Numbered from the stretch's first letter, positions 47,716 to 57,387 are shown. The stretch is 64,000 nt of DNA from Linnemannia schmuckeri (GCA_029449235.1 JANATG010000005.1:310001-374000), one strand, 5' to 3'. Numbers and translations are program-made. The notes: generated by a model not told the origin, from the letters alone.

Positions 47716-50012
47716 AGTCTTTTAGGTGTCGGGAGGTGATGTGCGGTCTTAGTTTTAGGCGAACACAAAGGTGTTGGTTGTTTGAGTTCGATTTAGAGTC
47801 GACGATAACCAGGGCACCTGCTGTTGGAGAATCTCAAGATGATAGACCTTTCGATGCCGTAGAACGAGGTGATGAAGACAGAGTTCAAAGGAAGAGTGGG
47901 GACAAGAAATGAAGACAGATGGAAGGTGCCAGAGAGGGTATCCAGAAGGAAGCGAGAAGGAGACGTCAACAGCAACAAGTTCAAAGAGTGGCACAAAAGG
48001 AAAGGAGAGGAAGGGGGCCGAGGAGGAAGAAGCCTTGATAGATATCACAAATCCCCTTGGATGAAAGTAGCTGGTTGTTTGGTCTGGTGCTTTGCTAGTG
48101 GATTGTCACAAGGGAAATATGAACCAATGGTGAAGAGAGCGACAAGAGAGATGGGATAAAGCGTGATGGTAGGTGGATGATGGAAAGGGAAGCTGGTCAG
48201 AAGGAAAGAATAAAAGAAAGAGAAAGAAAGAAAGAAAAAGACGAGAAAACGTAAAAGGTGCGGGTGTTAAGTTGACGAGATATCAAAAGGAAAAGAAAAA
48301 AAGGGGGAAGAGAGGAGAGAAGGAAAAGGAGAATTGTGCCTGCCTGTGTGTGCTTGTGTGCATGTTTTGATGTTGCAATGGTCAGGTTGGGTTAGTCACT
48401 CACCTCTGCCACTTCCGCACAAGTGCAGCCAGACAGACAAACAGACAGACAGATGCTGACATGAACATAGACAAACACATCGATGCGATAAAGCCAGCAG
48501 CGAGATTCCCTTTCCTCTCACTTGCATGTTTCCCTCATCCCTCCTCCTCTTCTCTTCCTCTCTCAGCGTACCTGTGCCTGAAAAAGAACAGAGGTGTTTG
48601 ATGGATATTGCTCCAAGGCTGGCATATCAAATCACCCTTACTGCATGGTTGCTTCATACATACACACTCATACAACCCCTTCAAACCCTCAAAGGATGAA
48701 TGATGACAGCCCTGCTGTCTATCCTCCCTCTCCTCCCGTTACCTTCAAATGAGATAAAATGCCAGCCATATGGTGTATTTTCGCTGTTTCTTTACTGTTT
48801 CTTTCACGCTTGTTATACATGTGTGTTAAAAAAAGACGGTGAGTGGGTCACATAGCTCTTTTTTTTTTTCTCTCTCTCTCTTTTTAAATGGTGCAAACAC
48901 ACTGACCATGCTTTGACCGTCCGAGGATATAAAAAAGGAGAGAGAAAGTATGGAAAGAGAGGGGCAGAGGATGAACAAAGGTTTTTTTTTTTTTTTTTTT
49001 GGAGGTAAATAATAAAAACAACAAACCAACACATGGCAGGAAGGGCAGCAGCTCGCAAGAACAAGGAAAAAAATCCTCCAGAAACCCTCCTCTGTAAGAT
49101 ATTTATGAACGAAAACGGATTAAGAAGCGAAAAAAATATAGGGATGTTTGGGTCAAATCAAAAACCATCGACGTCAACAACCAACCAAAGAAAGGGAACA
49201 TCTCCGTGGACATCAATAAGAACAAGAAAAAAAAAAGGAGGGCACGAGGTGGAAGTGGTCAAAACACACTCATACTCATACTTCAGTACAGAAAGAGAGA
49301 CAGAAAAAGAAATTGAGTCCCTTTGCTCAGGGGGTTACAAAAGAAAAGCATCATAACAAGACGAAAGATGAAAGGGTCAGGAACGAACAAGGCGCATCAG
49401 GTACATATCACGTTTCTTAACGGGGGTGCACATCGAGGTCACATTGCATCATCTAAGGCAAGCCTCTCTCCCCAATAATGCTTATTTCTCCCTGTGCCTG
49501 CTTGTTTAGCTTAGGTCCTCTTTCTTTCCTTCTTTTGCGCTTTCGTTTTCGTGGTCTTTTGTTTGAACTTCCAGCCTCTCTTTTTAGTCTATGCGATCAT
49601 TCGCTTGCATGCTCTCTCTCTTTTTTTGTCGGAATTGTCGACAAAGAAAGGAAAAAAAAGGGAAAGGGTGAAAGAGAATGAAGGAGTGAGGGTACAAACG
49701 CGCATTGAACCAAAAAAAAAAAAGGATTGGCCACCTGAACCCCTTTTTAATCCTTTCTGTTTCCACGAAAACAACCCTTCTTGAATGAGTGTGTATCTGT
49801 ATTTGTGTCATCGGAGGTTTCTTTTGCACGCTATTTTTTTGTCATCATCGCCACCACTTTGTCTCTCTGTTATTACTGGTGTTATTACTGTTGACTGATT
49901 TGCTGTATGAATGGCGAGATGGACATCATGTCTAACGCCCACTCTGCAGACAGTAGATGGCTCACACTAGCACCCAAAAAAAACCAGAGTTGGATACCTC
50001 GAAGCGAAGTGT
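47716..50012. other. intergenic region
   Basis: 2.3 kb without a gene. 47860-48330 is purine-rich on the plus strand, in keeping with the arrestin leader. The rest has short homopolymers (T runs near 48860 and 48982) and a GACA/AGAC run near 48432-48452. The right end is the 3' flank of the CYTH gene. Confidence 0.5.
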
Positions 50013-51647
50013 CTAGATAAGTGTTCCAAGCAGCATGTTCTCAAACTTGTTCTGCTGGCTGTTTCCGAATGGAATGTCGTGCTCCTGCAGGAGAGTTGTG
50101 CTATGTAAAAAAGGTGTTAAATTACGCATAGAAGAGAGAGAGAGCGATATTAGGGATCTGTCATCATAAATATATGAGTGTGCACGCTTTTGTTGTTCCC
50201 TTCTCTTTTTTTTTTTTACAAGAAAAAACCTACAGACGCGCCTTGGCCTTTTCAGGGTCCGTCGATTCGATTTCGACCTCGTATGCTGTTCCATGAGGGT
50301 ACTATGTAACAAAGAACGATAGTTTGATGAGGCAGAGAAGAAGCGACCATAGGTTGTAAATGAGTGAACAAACACAAGAAGGCAAATCAGCAAACGCGTT
50401 AACATAGCTATTGAATGATTGTTATGGTCTCAATGCCAAAAGCATTGAGTAACATAAACAAAAGGACATCATTATCTCCGAAGAAAGTCGAGTCAAAAAG
50501 TAATGAGTTTACCGAGGTTCGATCGATTTCGACAAGGTACTCCTGCCACCGGTATTTGTGTCGGACGTTCTTGAACCGGCCCATGTGGGAGTACCCCTCA
50601 CTACAAGGGACGCGTTCAACAATCTTTTTCAACAAACGGTGACTAATCAGAAAAACAAAGAAAAGAAAGAAAAAAAATTAAACACCAGAAGGCTGAAAGT
50701 GTAAGTACCAAATGCCAAACCATCCATCGTGATCGCTAGACTCGAGAGTTCAATTTTTTTTTTTTTTGGGTTGGGGAGTCCAAGGGTGTGTGTACAAATG
50801 CAGGAGAATAATGCACTTGTGGGTGTTTTTAAAGCTGCATCAGACTTGTGCTCTGTGTCCCTCTTTTTCTCCTCTTTCTTATCCCTCTTTGTCAACTGTT
50901 TGTAACGTATATTGCTGATTACCTGTTTGCGGCCTCCGGGATAAGACCAGGGTTTTCGATTATTCGCTTAGCAAGTTCGATCTCGATAGCTTCTTCCTCC
51001 TAAGATATTTTTTAAGCACGTCAGGAGGAGTGGAGAAAGAAGGTTAAGAAGGCTCGTCGAACGCGTTGAAGAGATACTGGGGTATGGACTCTCCAAGCTT
51101 TTTTTCTTCCTCTATCAATCGAAGGAAAGAAAGGACAAAGAAAGAACAACAGAGGAGATGACCCTAGAACATGTGTGGGTAAGTACCTCTTCGACAGAGG
51201 CGATACCGTCGATCAAGACGGCATTGCCTTTGAGGGCGACAATGGCGACGGGTTCCTTGCCGGACTTTTCAATCACTCTAATCCGGAACACCAGCTTATT
51301 TTTGATCCTAGTGTGTTCACATGGTATATGGTGTTATTGTTTTTTGTTTGTTGTGTATGTGTCCGTATTCGTGTCCGTGTTTGTCAAAACAATAAGGAAA
51401 TGGAGGATGTGTGTCGGGACAGGTGTAGAATACAGGAAAACGCCACCACCGTCTCGACGTGTCTTCTTCCTTTATCACCGATAAGCTTATCGGCTTGTTT
51501 CTTCGCGCCAACTTACAGCTCCTTGTTTACGCCATCGAAAAAAACATTGTCCTGGTCTTCGACACTGAGAGGGGATCCTCCTAATGCCTGCTCGAGCCTT
51601 GCAGTGTGTTCCTCTGATGCAAGTCTAATCTTGATCTCGATCTCCAT
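50013..51647 (-). CDS. CYTH-domain triphosphate tunnel metalloenzyme (plant TTM3/thiamine triphosphatase-like)
   Basis: CYTH proteins hydrolyse triphosphates (inorganic triphosphate, thiamine triphosphate) or make cAMP, using metal ions in a beta-tunnel. Six exons fit: 51517-51647, 51187-51307, 50923-50999, 50513-50642, 50234-50301 and 50013-50100, giving 204 residues. The N-terminal ExExK signature is present (Glu2, Glu4, Lys6 in MEIEIKIRL). NVFFDG, VFRIRV, VAIVALKG, AIEIEL, KYRWQEYLVEID and YEVEIES follow in the order known for plant-like CYTH proteins, with alternating acidic and basic tunnel residues. The family is well supported; the preferred substrate is not, and inorganic triphosphatase is the commoner activity in this subgroup. 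No targeting signal is seen, so it is likely cytosolic. All joins keep phase and have GT-AG borders. Confidence 0.85.
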
Positions 51648-52964
51648 TTGTGTCGTCGGTTTGCTTTGCTGATGGAGTAGTGGTTGGGGTGAAAAGTGGA
51701 TGCGCAGAGTGTAATCAGGTCAGGAACAACGCTTTACTCCGCGTGCGTGAGTGCGTGTGCCCCGTGCTGGTAGCACTCTCTCTCAGGGACAAGCAGTCAC
51801 TTTCGATCTCATTGAGGCATGTGGAGGAGGCAACAAATAAGGAGCAAGGTTCAATACCCTATGTCAGTCGATAGGACATGCCCTTGTCACCCCTGTGTAA
51901 CTCAAGAGTCACTTGCATAAACAGTTGGAGAGAAAAAAACCCCCCCCAGAAGGGTATGTGGCCATCCGGGCAAATGATTGTCAATTGCCATTCTTTGATG
52001 TTTGTATGTATTAACACAGGCGGAGGGAGAGTGAAAGAGAAACACTACCAAGAGAGCTCTGAACACATCAATTGGATGTTTTCTTTCTCTTGGTTAATGT
52101 GCATGTTCTTTTTTCTTATCCTTGACCAAGAAAAAAACAACAAGCCCATCCACCAGCAAGCCAGCCGGACGCCATGACCTCCTCCTCTTGAGGCGCAACA
52201 ATCTTCTTTTTCTTTTTTTCCTTGAACTAACCTGTCTCAATCATTTCCGCGTAGGCGTATACAATACTAGTTCGCCTCCAATTTTTTGTGGAGGATGAAG
52301 GTTTTTTTTATAATTCTTATTTCAAAGAACGAAGGAAAGGGTCTGCATGACCTTACTTGAAGAGGCGATTAAGAAACAAAAGGGAAGCAGGGTTTACATC
52401 GCAAGACAGACCGTCCACTCTCTCTTCAGTGAAGGTGCACCTGTTTGCCACCCGACAGCAATAAAGAAAAGAAAGAAAAAAAAAAAAAAGGGAGCAGGTC
52501 GGTAGGCCACTCATTGGTCAAATGCAATTGAACCCCTTGCACATTGTCACTCAGACCATACACACCCTTTCGTTCTTGTCGCTCAATTCTACTTTCTCCA
52601 CCTGCCAACAGCAACAAACCAACACTCAACAAACCAACACACTGCAGCCCGCTCTTTTTTTTTTTTTTTTTTTTTTTTTTCTCTCTTTCTCTTTCGTTTT
52701 CCTTGGCACCTGCTGTGCATCCTCTTCCTCTCTCTCCATCCATTCCATCTCCATTACATTTCACATAAATACCCTTCACCCTGCCACCCACATTTCACCC
52801 GATTCTTTTCCCTTAGGTCCCTTCTCTCCACTCAACCTCACTCTCCTTCGTCCTTCCTTCCCTCCACTCGATAACGAACCCTTCGCTCTCATCAACATCA
52901 CTCTCCTCTACCTACCTTCCTTCCTCTCCACTCTCCACTCTCATCCATCACACTCAAGACAACA
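51648..52964. other. divergent intergenic region
   Basis: Shared upstream region of the CYTH gene (-) and the four-helix protein (+). It contains a 26-base T tract (52655-52680), a CATAAATA word at 52764-52771 about 200 bases before the plus-strand ATG, and a long C/T-rich leader. No gene is seen. Confidence 0.5.
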
Positions 52965-53648
52965 ATGACGGCAAAAACAAAGGTCCCCGTCATCGGACTA
53001 ACAACCCGCCACATAGTCTACCTGATCGTCATGCACACCATCGGTGCCATGATCCTCGACGCAGGCATCAACTTTGGTCTCGCTACCGCAATGTACAAGA
53101 ACAACAAGCACCCCGTCTATATCTGGCCCCTCCCCAACACTCTTGCTGGAGACATGGCCGTCACCATCATCATCCAACAGGCCTTGACCTGGATCTTGGA
53201 CCGTCTCGCTGTTCGTGGGGATCTCAAGAAAGGACTGGTTGCTCCCCTAAGGATGCCTAGTGATGCTTCTTCGCTTGTCAGATGGTTTGTCGGGTTGAAG
53301 GATGTCAAGGCTGCGGGCAAGCCTGGGTTCGCATTCCATTTCAAGCGGGTGGTGGTCTATATTGTTGCGACCTTTTTGCTCTATTGGCCCATCACCATCG
53401 GTGTCTTGTATGGATTGAAGAGTGGCCATGTCGGAGCTGCTGTTGCCGATGGAGCTCATGCTGCTGGAGAGTTTAACCTGTGGCCATTCCCTCAGATCTT
53501 TAAGGCTGTCTATTCAGCCGCTCTCGGACTTACGACACCCTTTGTCAGCTATGTGACCCTGATCTACGAGGGTGAAACCCAGGCTGCTTCCTCTGGAGCT
53601 GCTGCTGTCTCTGCCGCCGGAGATGAAGAGTCCAAGGTCGCCAATTAA
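52965..53648 (+). CDS. Four-helix fungal membrane protein (DUF2456-like)
   Basis: Single exon of 227 residues. Four hydrophobic segments are visible: about 17-43 (HIVYLIVMHTIGAMI), 60-83 (LAGDMAVTIIIQQALTWIL), 127-150 (RVVVYIVATFLLYWPITIG) and 186-205. A short polar loop rich in Arg/Lys lies between the second and third, and the C-terminal tail is Ala/Ser-rich and acidic. The IWPLPNTLAGD and INFGLATAMY segments recall a fungal family of uncharacterised membrane proteins (DUF2456 type); I make this link from memory and it is uncertain. The start is the first ATG after a long pyrimidine-rich leader. The frame has strong coding bias (C/G-ending codons), so expression is probably high. Function is unknown. 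Confidence 0.75.
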   Translation: MTAKTKVPVIGLTTRHIVYLIVMHTIGAMILDAGINFGLATAMYKNNKHPVYIWPLPNTLAGDMAVTIIIQQALTWILDRLAVRGDLKKGLVAPLRMPSDASSLVRWFVGLKDVKAAGKPGFAFHFKRVVVYIVATFLLYWPITIGVLYGLKSGHVGAAVADGAHAAGEFNLWPFPQIFKAVYSAALGLTTPFVSYVTLIYEGETQAASSGAAAVSAAGDEESKVAN

Positions 53649-54310
53649 ACCGTGCATGAACATCGATAAATGGATTGCATATTCAGTTTTCTTAGGATGA
53701 GATGACTTCATTCTTTTTGCAGCTCTTCCTTACATACCCCCCTCTTCCTCCACTCTACTTTGTGCACTTTCCTGTGTTACTGGTTTATTCATTTTTTATC
53801 CTCTTTGTTGTAGTTTCCGTTTCTTGCCTCCAAATAACGATCTCTTCTTGTATCTACTGTAATAAATCCTTTTGACCGGCGACATGGACGCTGCCCAAAT
53901 TGCTTCTCTACTTCCTCAGCTCTTCATTACTTTTTTTTCATGAAACAAAAAAGCCATCTGACGATTTCCAAGGCCATATTAGAATCCTTCCTTGATTCAT
54001 CTTGTAAAAGAAGGATTGTGGCCTTTTTGTGTCCATCGACCAACTAACTCTCCCGCCATTTTTTTAAGTTTTTTTGAGAAATATAAAAAATAGCAACCTA
54101 TTGTTCAAACCTCCTTGCCCTCTCGGCGAAGCTTGACCGACCTGTTGGCCCAACTAAAACAGGCATGTAGCTTCTGTACTTTCCCTTTAATTAGCGTAGG
54201 CAGCAAAAATAGAATGCTCAATGTATTCTTGACTGCACCCTGTGGCACTACCCCCAGCGGTCATCCAGGAACAAGGGAAAAGCGACGTTAACGAATACCA
54301 GAAGGATTAC
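53649..54310. other. 3' flank of four-helix gene
   Basis: No gene is seen. AATAAA-like word near 53860. The sequence becomes AT-richer toward the tRNA cluster. Confidence 0.5.
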
Positions 54311-54322
54311 AAAAGGCAAAAG

Positions 54323-54396
54323 TGTTTGTACTCGGACTTGAACCGAGGACCGTCTGTGTGTTAGACAGACGTGATAACCAACTACACCATACAAAC
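54323..54396 (-). tRNA. tRNA-Val(AAC)
   Basis: A 74-base cloverleaf without intron. The acceptor stem GTTTGTA pairs with TACAAAC, with A as discriminator. The D arm is of the GTAGTTGGTTATC type. The anticodon stem TCTGT/ACAGA encloses CTAACAC, giving anticodon AAC, which reads GUU valine codons. The T arm carries GGTTCAAGTCC (B box). A T run follows 3' (CTTTTGCCTTTT), a pol III terminator. It is identical to the plus-strand copy. Confidence 0.93.
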
Positions 54397-54456
54397 TTGC
54401 TAATTGCTTGATGATTCCTAAAATTTTAGGCATTTTTATTCCTCTAGAACCGTAAC

Positions 54457-54466
54457 TTATCACGTG
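54457..54466 (+). promoter_or_regulatory. TTATCACGTG box between the tRNA-Val genes
   Basis: CACGTG (54461-54466) lies 64 and 63 bases from the 5' ends of the two diverging tRNA genes, at the exact centre of the inverted repeat. The same ten bases occur about 60 bases upstream of the tRNA-Tyr gene. CACGTG is the binding core of bHLH factors such as Cbf1; use by tRNA genes is inference. Confidence 0.5.
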
Positions 54467-54529
54467 CAAGGATTTATACACACTAATAAAAATGTTCAAA
54501 ATTTTTAGGAATCATCAAGCAATTAGCAA

Positions 54530-54603
54530 GTTTGTATGGTGTAGTTGGTTATCACGTCTGTCTAACACACAGACGGTCCTCGGTTCAAGTCCGAGTACAA
54601 ACA
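54530..54603 (+). tRNA. tRNA-Val(AAC)
   Basis: Second, identical 74-base copy, transcribed away from the first (5' ends 133 bases apart). Same anticodon AAC, same B box and same T-run terminator. The sequence identity shows a recent inverted duplication or ongoing conversion. Confidence 0.93.
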
Positions 54604-54670
54604 CTTTTGCCTTTTTCGCCCATGTGGCAGACTGGAAAGAGACATCGTTCTGTCGTCTTTTTTTTTTTTT

Positions 54671-54701
54671 GGGTTAATCTATTCGACAACCCGGGTTGCT
54701 C
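54671..54701 (+). repeat. left terminal inverted repeat
   Basis: 31 bases, a perfect inverse complement of 55582-55612. Contains the palindrome CAACCCGGGTTG. Confidence 0.9.
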
Positions 54702-55581
54702 ATTTTATTTGACAACCCTTTCCTTATTAGGAGGGTTTCATTGCTTATTTGACAACCCCCCTACCCACTCTCATTTTTCAACCCGGGTTGCCATATAACA
54801 GGAGGCTATGTGGTATATGACGAATGAGTGTGTCTGCTGTGGATACTGTGATAGCAGCGAGGACTGTTATCTTACTTTGCCTCCAGTCTTCCCAACAACC
54901 ACGCCTTCTAGACACTAGTAACACCTCCTTCTCTTTTTGTAAATAAACAGTATCCGTTCTTAAGCTTTTCTCCCGTTCCTAATATATTCTTGTCTTTACC
55001 CTCATCCTTGTCTCCTTCTATTCTCCTGTTCATAACCCCGTGCTCTGCTCTAGTTACAGATAGCCTAAAGGAATCGCTCCCCTTTTTTCGTTATTATTAT
55101 TCAAGTCATGGAGAACACTAACTTGGTCACAGAGGCATAAAAGCTATCGAAGCTTCGCACTTCATTTAACACTCACAAAAGAAAATTGCCAAAAAAAAAA
55201 CAAACAAAAGTTATACGGGAAGCCGCACCTATTGTAATTGCAGCAGAGCAAGGGGGTGTGGACAAGGGAATAGAAGGAGACAAGATTGTGGGGGTAAGGG
55301 CTTAAGAAACAAGATAGGGAACAAGGCACACGCGTGTGAAGAGAGAGAAAGGGACAAGAAAGGATACTGTTAATGGTACGGGCGAACTAGGGTATTAATG
55401 TATGCTTAGTTACATGGTGATGGTGGTGTGGTTGGGGTCAGATGGTTGGGTGCAGAGGTATGGCAGGTGTATCGGGAGTCAGTGGTACAGGTGCATGGTT
55501 CAGGCGCATCAAGGGTGTAATTTGGCAACTGGGTTGCCAAATTATTTTGCAAAATGTGACTGCCGGGTTGTCAATTAAGGC

Positions 55582-55612
55582 GAGCAACCCGGGTTGTCGA
55601 ATAGATTAACCC
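55582..55612 (-). repeat. right terminal inverted repeat
   Basis: 31 bases, a perfect inverse complement of 54671-54701. Confidence 0.9.
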
Positions 55613-55675
55613 TTACTATGAAAAGTGGATCTTTCACCGAAAAGGAGTGTAGGCTATTAAAGGAGGCAAAAGATA

Positions 55676-55758
55676 TCCGAAAACCCGGATTTGAACCAGG
55701 GACCTAGAGATGACAGACAAACTACAGTCTCCCGCTCTACCAACTGAGCTATTTTCGG
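55676..55758 (-). tRNA. tRNA-Tyr(GTA) with 10-base intron
   Basis: An 83-base gene. The acceptor stem CCGAAAA pairs with TTTTCGG, with A as discriminator. The A-box region TAGCTCAGTTGGTAGAGC is canonical. The anticodon loop reads ACTGTAG, so the anticodon is GTA. A 10-base intron follows the base after the anticodon, at the usual place, and the spliced molecule is 73 bases with a complete anticodon stem. The T arm contains GGTTCAAATCC. A TTTT run follows 3'. Confidence 0.93.
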
Positions 55759-55813
55759 CTGATGAACGCTTGAATTCTAAAAATGTATAGTTCTCGTAGT
55801 TTATTTGAGAAAT

Positions 55814-55823
55814 TATCACGTGA
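55814..55823 (+). promoter_or_regulatory. TTATCACGTG box upstream of tRNA-Tyr
   Basis: The same ten bases as between the tRNA-Val genes. The CACGTG core starts 60 bases beyond the 5' end of the tRNA-Tyr gene. In both places AAGG follows within a base or two. Confidence 0.5.
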
Positions 55824-55860
55824 AGGAAGACTGGGACCATTACCCTGATCGCATGTGCTG

Positions 55861-55873
55861 CGTTTGCCGCAAA
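55861..55873 (+). repeat. left target-site duplication of the SINE
   Basis: GCGTTTGCCGCAA, repeated exactly at 56320-56332. Confidence 0.85.
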
Positions 55874-56319
55874 GGGCGGGCGAGCCCATCAAGTTGGTAA
55901 AGCTTCCCTCTCTCAGCGCGAGGGTCGTGGGTTCAGACCTACGAAGACACGCTCAATTAGGATTTGACGGTATTGCGCTAGTCTCCCCTGTCCAGGAGGC
56001 CTGAGATGAAATAGTTCTCAGACGCACACAAGTGCATGGACAGAGTGAGTATGCCCACTATATGGCTACGTAACTCTGGTGATGAGCCAGTCGGAATGCC
56101 GTGTGGAGCCTGCCAACAACGGCGGACCGCTTAGACCAACCTTTCCAGTGCTCAAGTACATTCTGTCGGGTAACCGGCTTCCTGCACAAGCATACTAAAA
56201 ATGCCTCTGTGCAAAATAAGTACGCGCACCTAGTTAAGACTTAGATTAAAAAAAATATCGTATTCTGCACAGATAGGCCATGTCAGAGGCAATTCTAGAA
56301 ATAATAAAAAAAAAAAAAA
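55874..56319 (+). mobile_element. tRNA-derived SINE with poly(A) tail
   Basis: 446 bp. It ends in a 14-base A tract (56306-56319) and is flanked by the direct repeat GCGTTTGCCGCAA (55861-55873 and 56320-56332), a 13-bp target-site duplication. The head is tRNA-like: an A-box-like GAGCCCATCAAGTTGG (55883-55898), a T arm GTGGGTTCAGACCTAC whose stem still pairs, and a B box GGTTCAGACC (55930-55939) close to the GGTTCGANNCC consensus. The GGGTCGTGGGTTC stretch resembles that of eukaryotic tRNA-Lys (inference). The 370-base body has no coding frame. Its 3' end shares no obvious tail with the LINE copies beside it, so the partner LINE is unknown. Confidence 0.8.
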
Positions 56320-56332
56320 GCGTTTGCCGCAA
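56320..56332 (+). repeat. right target-site duplication of the SINE
   Basis: GCGTTTGCCGCAA directly after the poly(A) tail; an exact copy of 55861-55873. Confidence 0.85.
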
Positions 56333-56970
56333 CAAACAGCTACAACGCCGCCAGGAAGCGTGAATATGATCGTGCGATTGCCTACGGACGCCAGATGCCA
56401 AGGCCGGTCCCCATACACTGGCAGTCGCCCTCGGATGCGGAACATGTTCAAGGATTCTCTTCTATCGGTGGAGCTCGAGCCGTGCACAGCGGTAGTCCTG
56501 CTCCCGATCGTGATGAGAATCCCAAGTGGAGTGTTTCGGACCTCCTCCGCGGTATCACCCCCAAGAGTATGTTAACTGAATGGTTCGCGGTTTTCCGGAC
56601 CCCACAGTCCATCGCCAAGACAGTTTTGCATAGGTTTGTTGGCTACCTGGAGGCGCAGGCTTCGGAGTTGATATGGAAGCCTCGGTGCTCCGCGACGATC
56701 GCGTGGGAGCAGACACAAGGCATCTCCGTCAAGAACAAGACCTCCAAGTACACAGGTCCTCGAGGTGACTGGAGTCAGGGATACGGCTACATCACCCAAG
56801 ATGGTTTTTGCCCGTGTGGCGCTTCGCTAGCCACACATGAGAATGGGCGCTGCCCTGGAGCGTCCATGGATCCACGCGCGGCCGATGAGCGGTTGCTGGA
56901 TAGTTTGTTGGGAAGGAGGAGATTGTCATTAATGGAGAGGATGGGAAGAATTCCTTTTCTTCGCGTTTAG
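56333..56970 (+). pseudogene. C-terminal fragment of a LINE ORF2
   Basis: Open frame from the truncation point to TAG at 56970, about 212 codons, with no proper start. It contains a Cys/His cluster (CPCGASLATHENGRCPGA near 56810-56860), a zinc-knuckle-like end domain of LINE ORF2 proteins, then a basic stretch (ADERLLDSLLGRRRLSLMER) that is repeated in the relic at 57172. Reverse transcriptase and endonuclease parts are absent because of 5' truncation. The frame is undamaged, so the insertion is fairly young. Confidence 0.75.
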
Positions 56971-57159
56971 TTTTATTTTCTTCTATTGAAGCTGTGAGGA
57001 GCAGCGGCAATTGTTGCGCAGAGCCAGGTTGTGGACCGGACTGCGACTGGTGGATGGCTCTTGGAAGAGTTTGGTATGTAGCTCCTTTCACTATCGAATG
57101 GCTTTCTTGGGCTTTTCACTGGAGAAATAAAATTGCGTACGAAAAAAAAAAAAAAAAAA
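56333..57159 (+). mobile_element. 5'-truncated LINE copy (3' end with poly(A))
   Basis: Consists of the end of a LINE ORF2 (to the stop at 56970), a 3' UTR of about 170 bases, and a poly(A) tail (57142-57159). The 12 bases GCTGCGTTTGCC follow the tail (57160-57171) and also stand at 55858-55869, left of the nested SINE; they are the target-site duplication of this copy. The first few bases of the copy (55870-55873) are therefore shared with the SINE target duplication. Confidence 0.8.
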
Positions 57160-57171
57160 GCTGCGTTTGCC

Positions 57172-57387
57172 ACCAAAATTCAATCGCTAGCCACATATGA
57201 GGATCGAACCTGCCCTGGGGCAACCAAGGAACCACGCGCAGCTGATGAGCGGTTGATGGAGAGTCTGTTGGGAAGGAGGAAATTGCCATTGATGGAGAGG
57301 ATGGGAGGAATCCCCTTCATTCGTATCTAGTTTTATTTTGTCTTCCGTTTTTGCTGTGAAGAGCAGCGACAATTGTTGCGCAGAAAC
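57172..57387 (+). pseudogene. Older LINE 3'-end relic
   Basis: Matches the end of the neighbouring LINE copy: SLATYEDRTCPGA, ADERLMESLLGRRKLPLMER, a stop at 57330, then a 3' UTR with the shared GAGCAGCG.CAATTGTTGCGCAGA. Similarity stops near 57387, where the full-length LINE seems to begin. The first cysteines of the CPCG cluster are replaced, so the copy is degraded or belongs to a diverged subfamily. No poly(A) tail is seen; the tail may lie beyond the next element. Confidence 0.7.

Larger units (their letters stand above)
54311..54615. repeat. Inverted repeat holding two divergent tRNA-Val genes
   Basis: Arms of about 130 bases (54311-54440 and 54485-54615) are inverted copies of each other. 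Each covers a complete tRNA gene, about 45 bases of its 5' flank and 12 bases of its 3' flank. The tRNA parts are identical; the 5' flanks differ by a few bases. The 44-base unpaired centre contains CACGTG at its midpoint. Confidence 0.9.
54671..55612. mobile_element. Non-autonomous DNA transposon-like element with 31-bp terminal inverted repeats
   Basis: The first 31 bases (54671-54701, starting GGGTTAATCTATTCGACAAC) are the perfect inverse complement of the last 31 (55582-55612). Inside the ends lie further copies of TTGACAACCC and of the 12-base palindrome CAACCCGGGTTG (54687, 54779, 55585). The 942-bp body has no transposase-like frame, so it would be a MITE-type or otherwise non-autonomous element. 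No clear target duplication is visible because the left end abuts a T run. It separates tRNA-Val from tRNA-Tyr. I cannot assign a superfamily. Confidence 0.8.

Noticed and set aside
57195..57215. B-box-like GGATCGAACC as a tRNA remnant
   Set aside because: The surrounding sequence aligns with the end of LINE ORF2, and no cloverleaf can be drawn.
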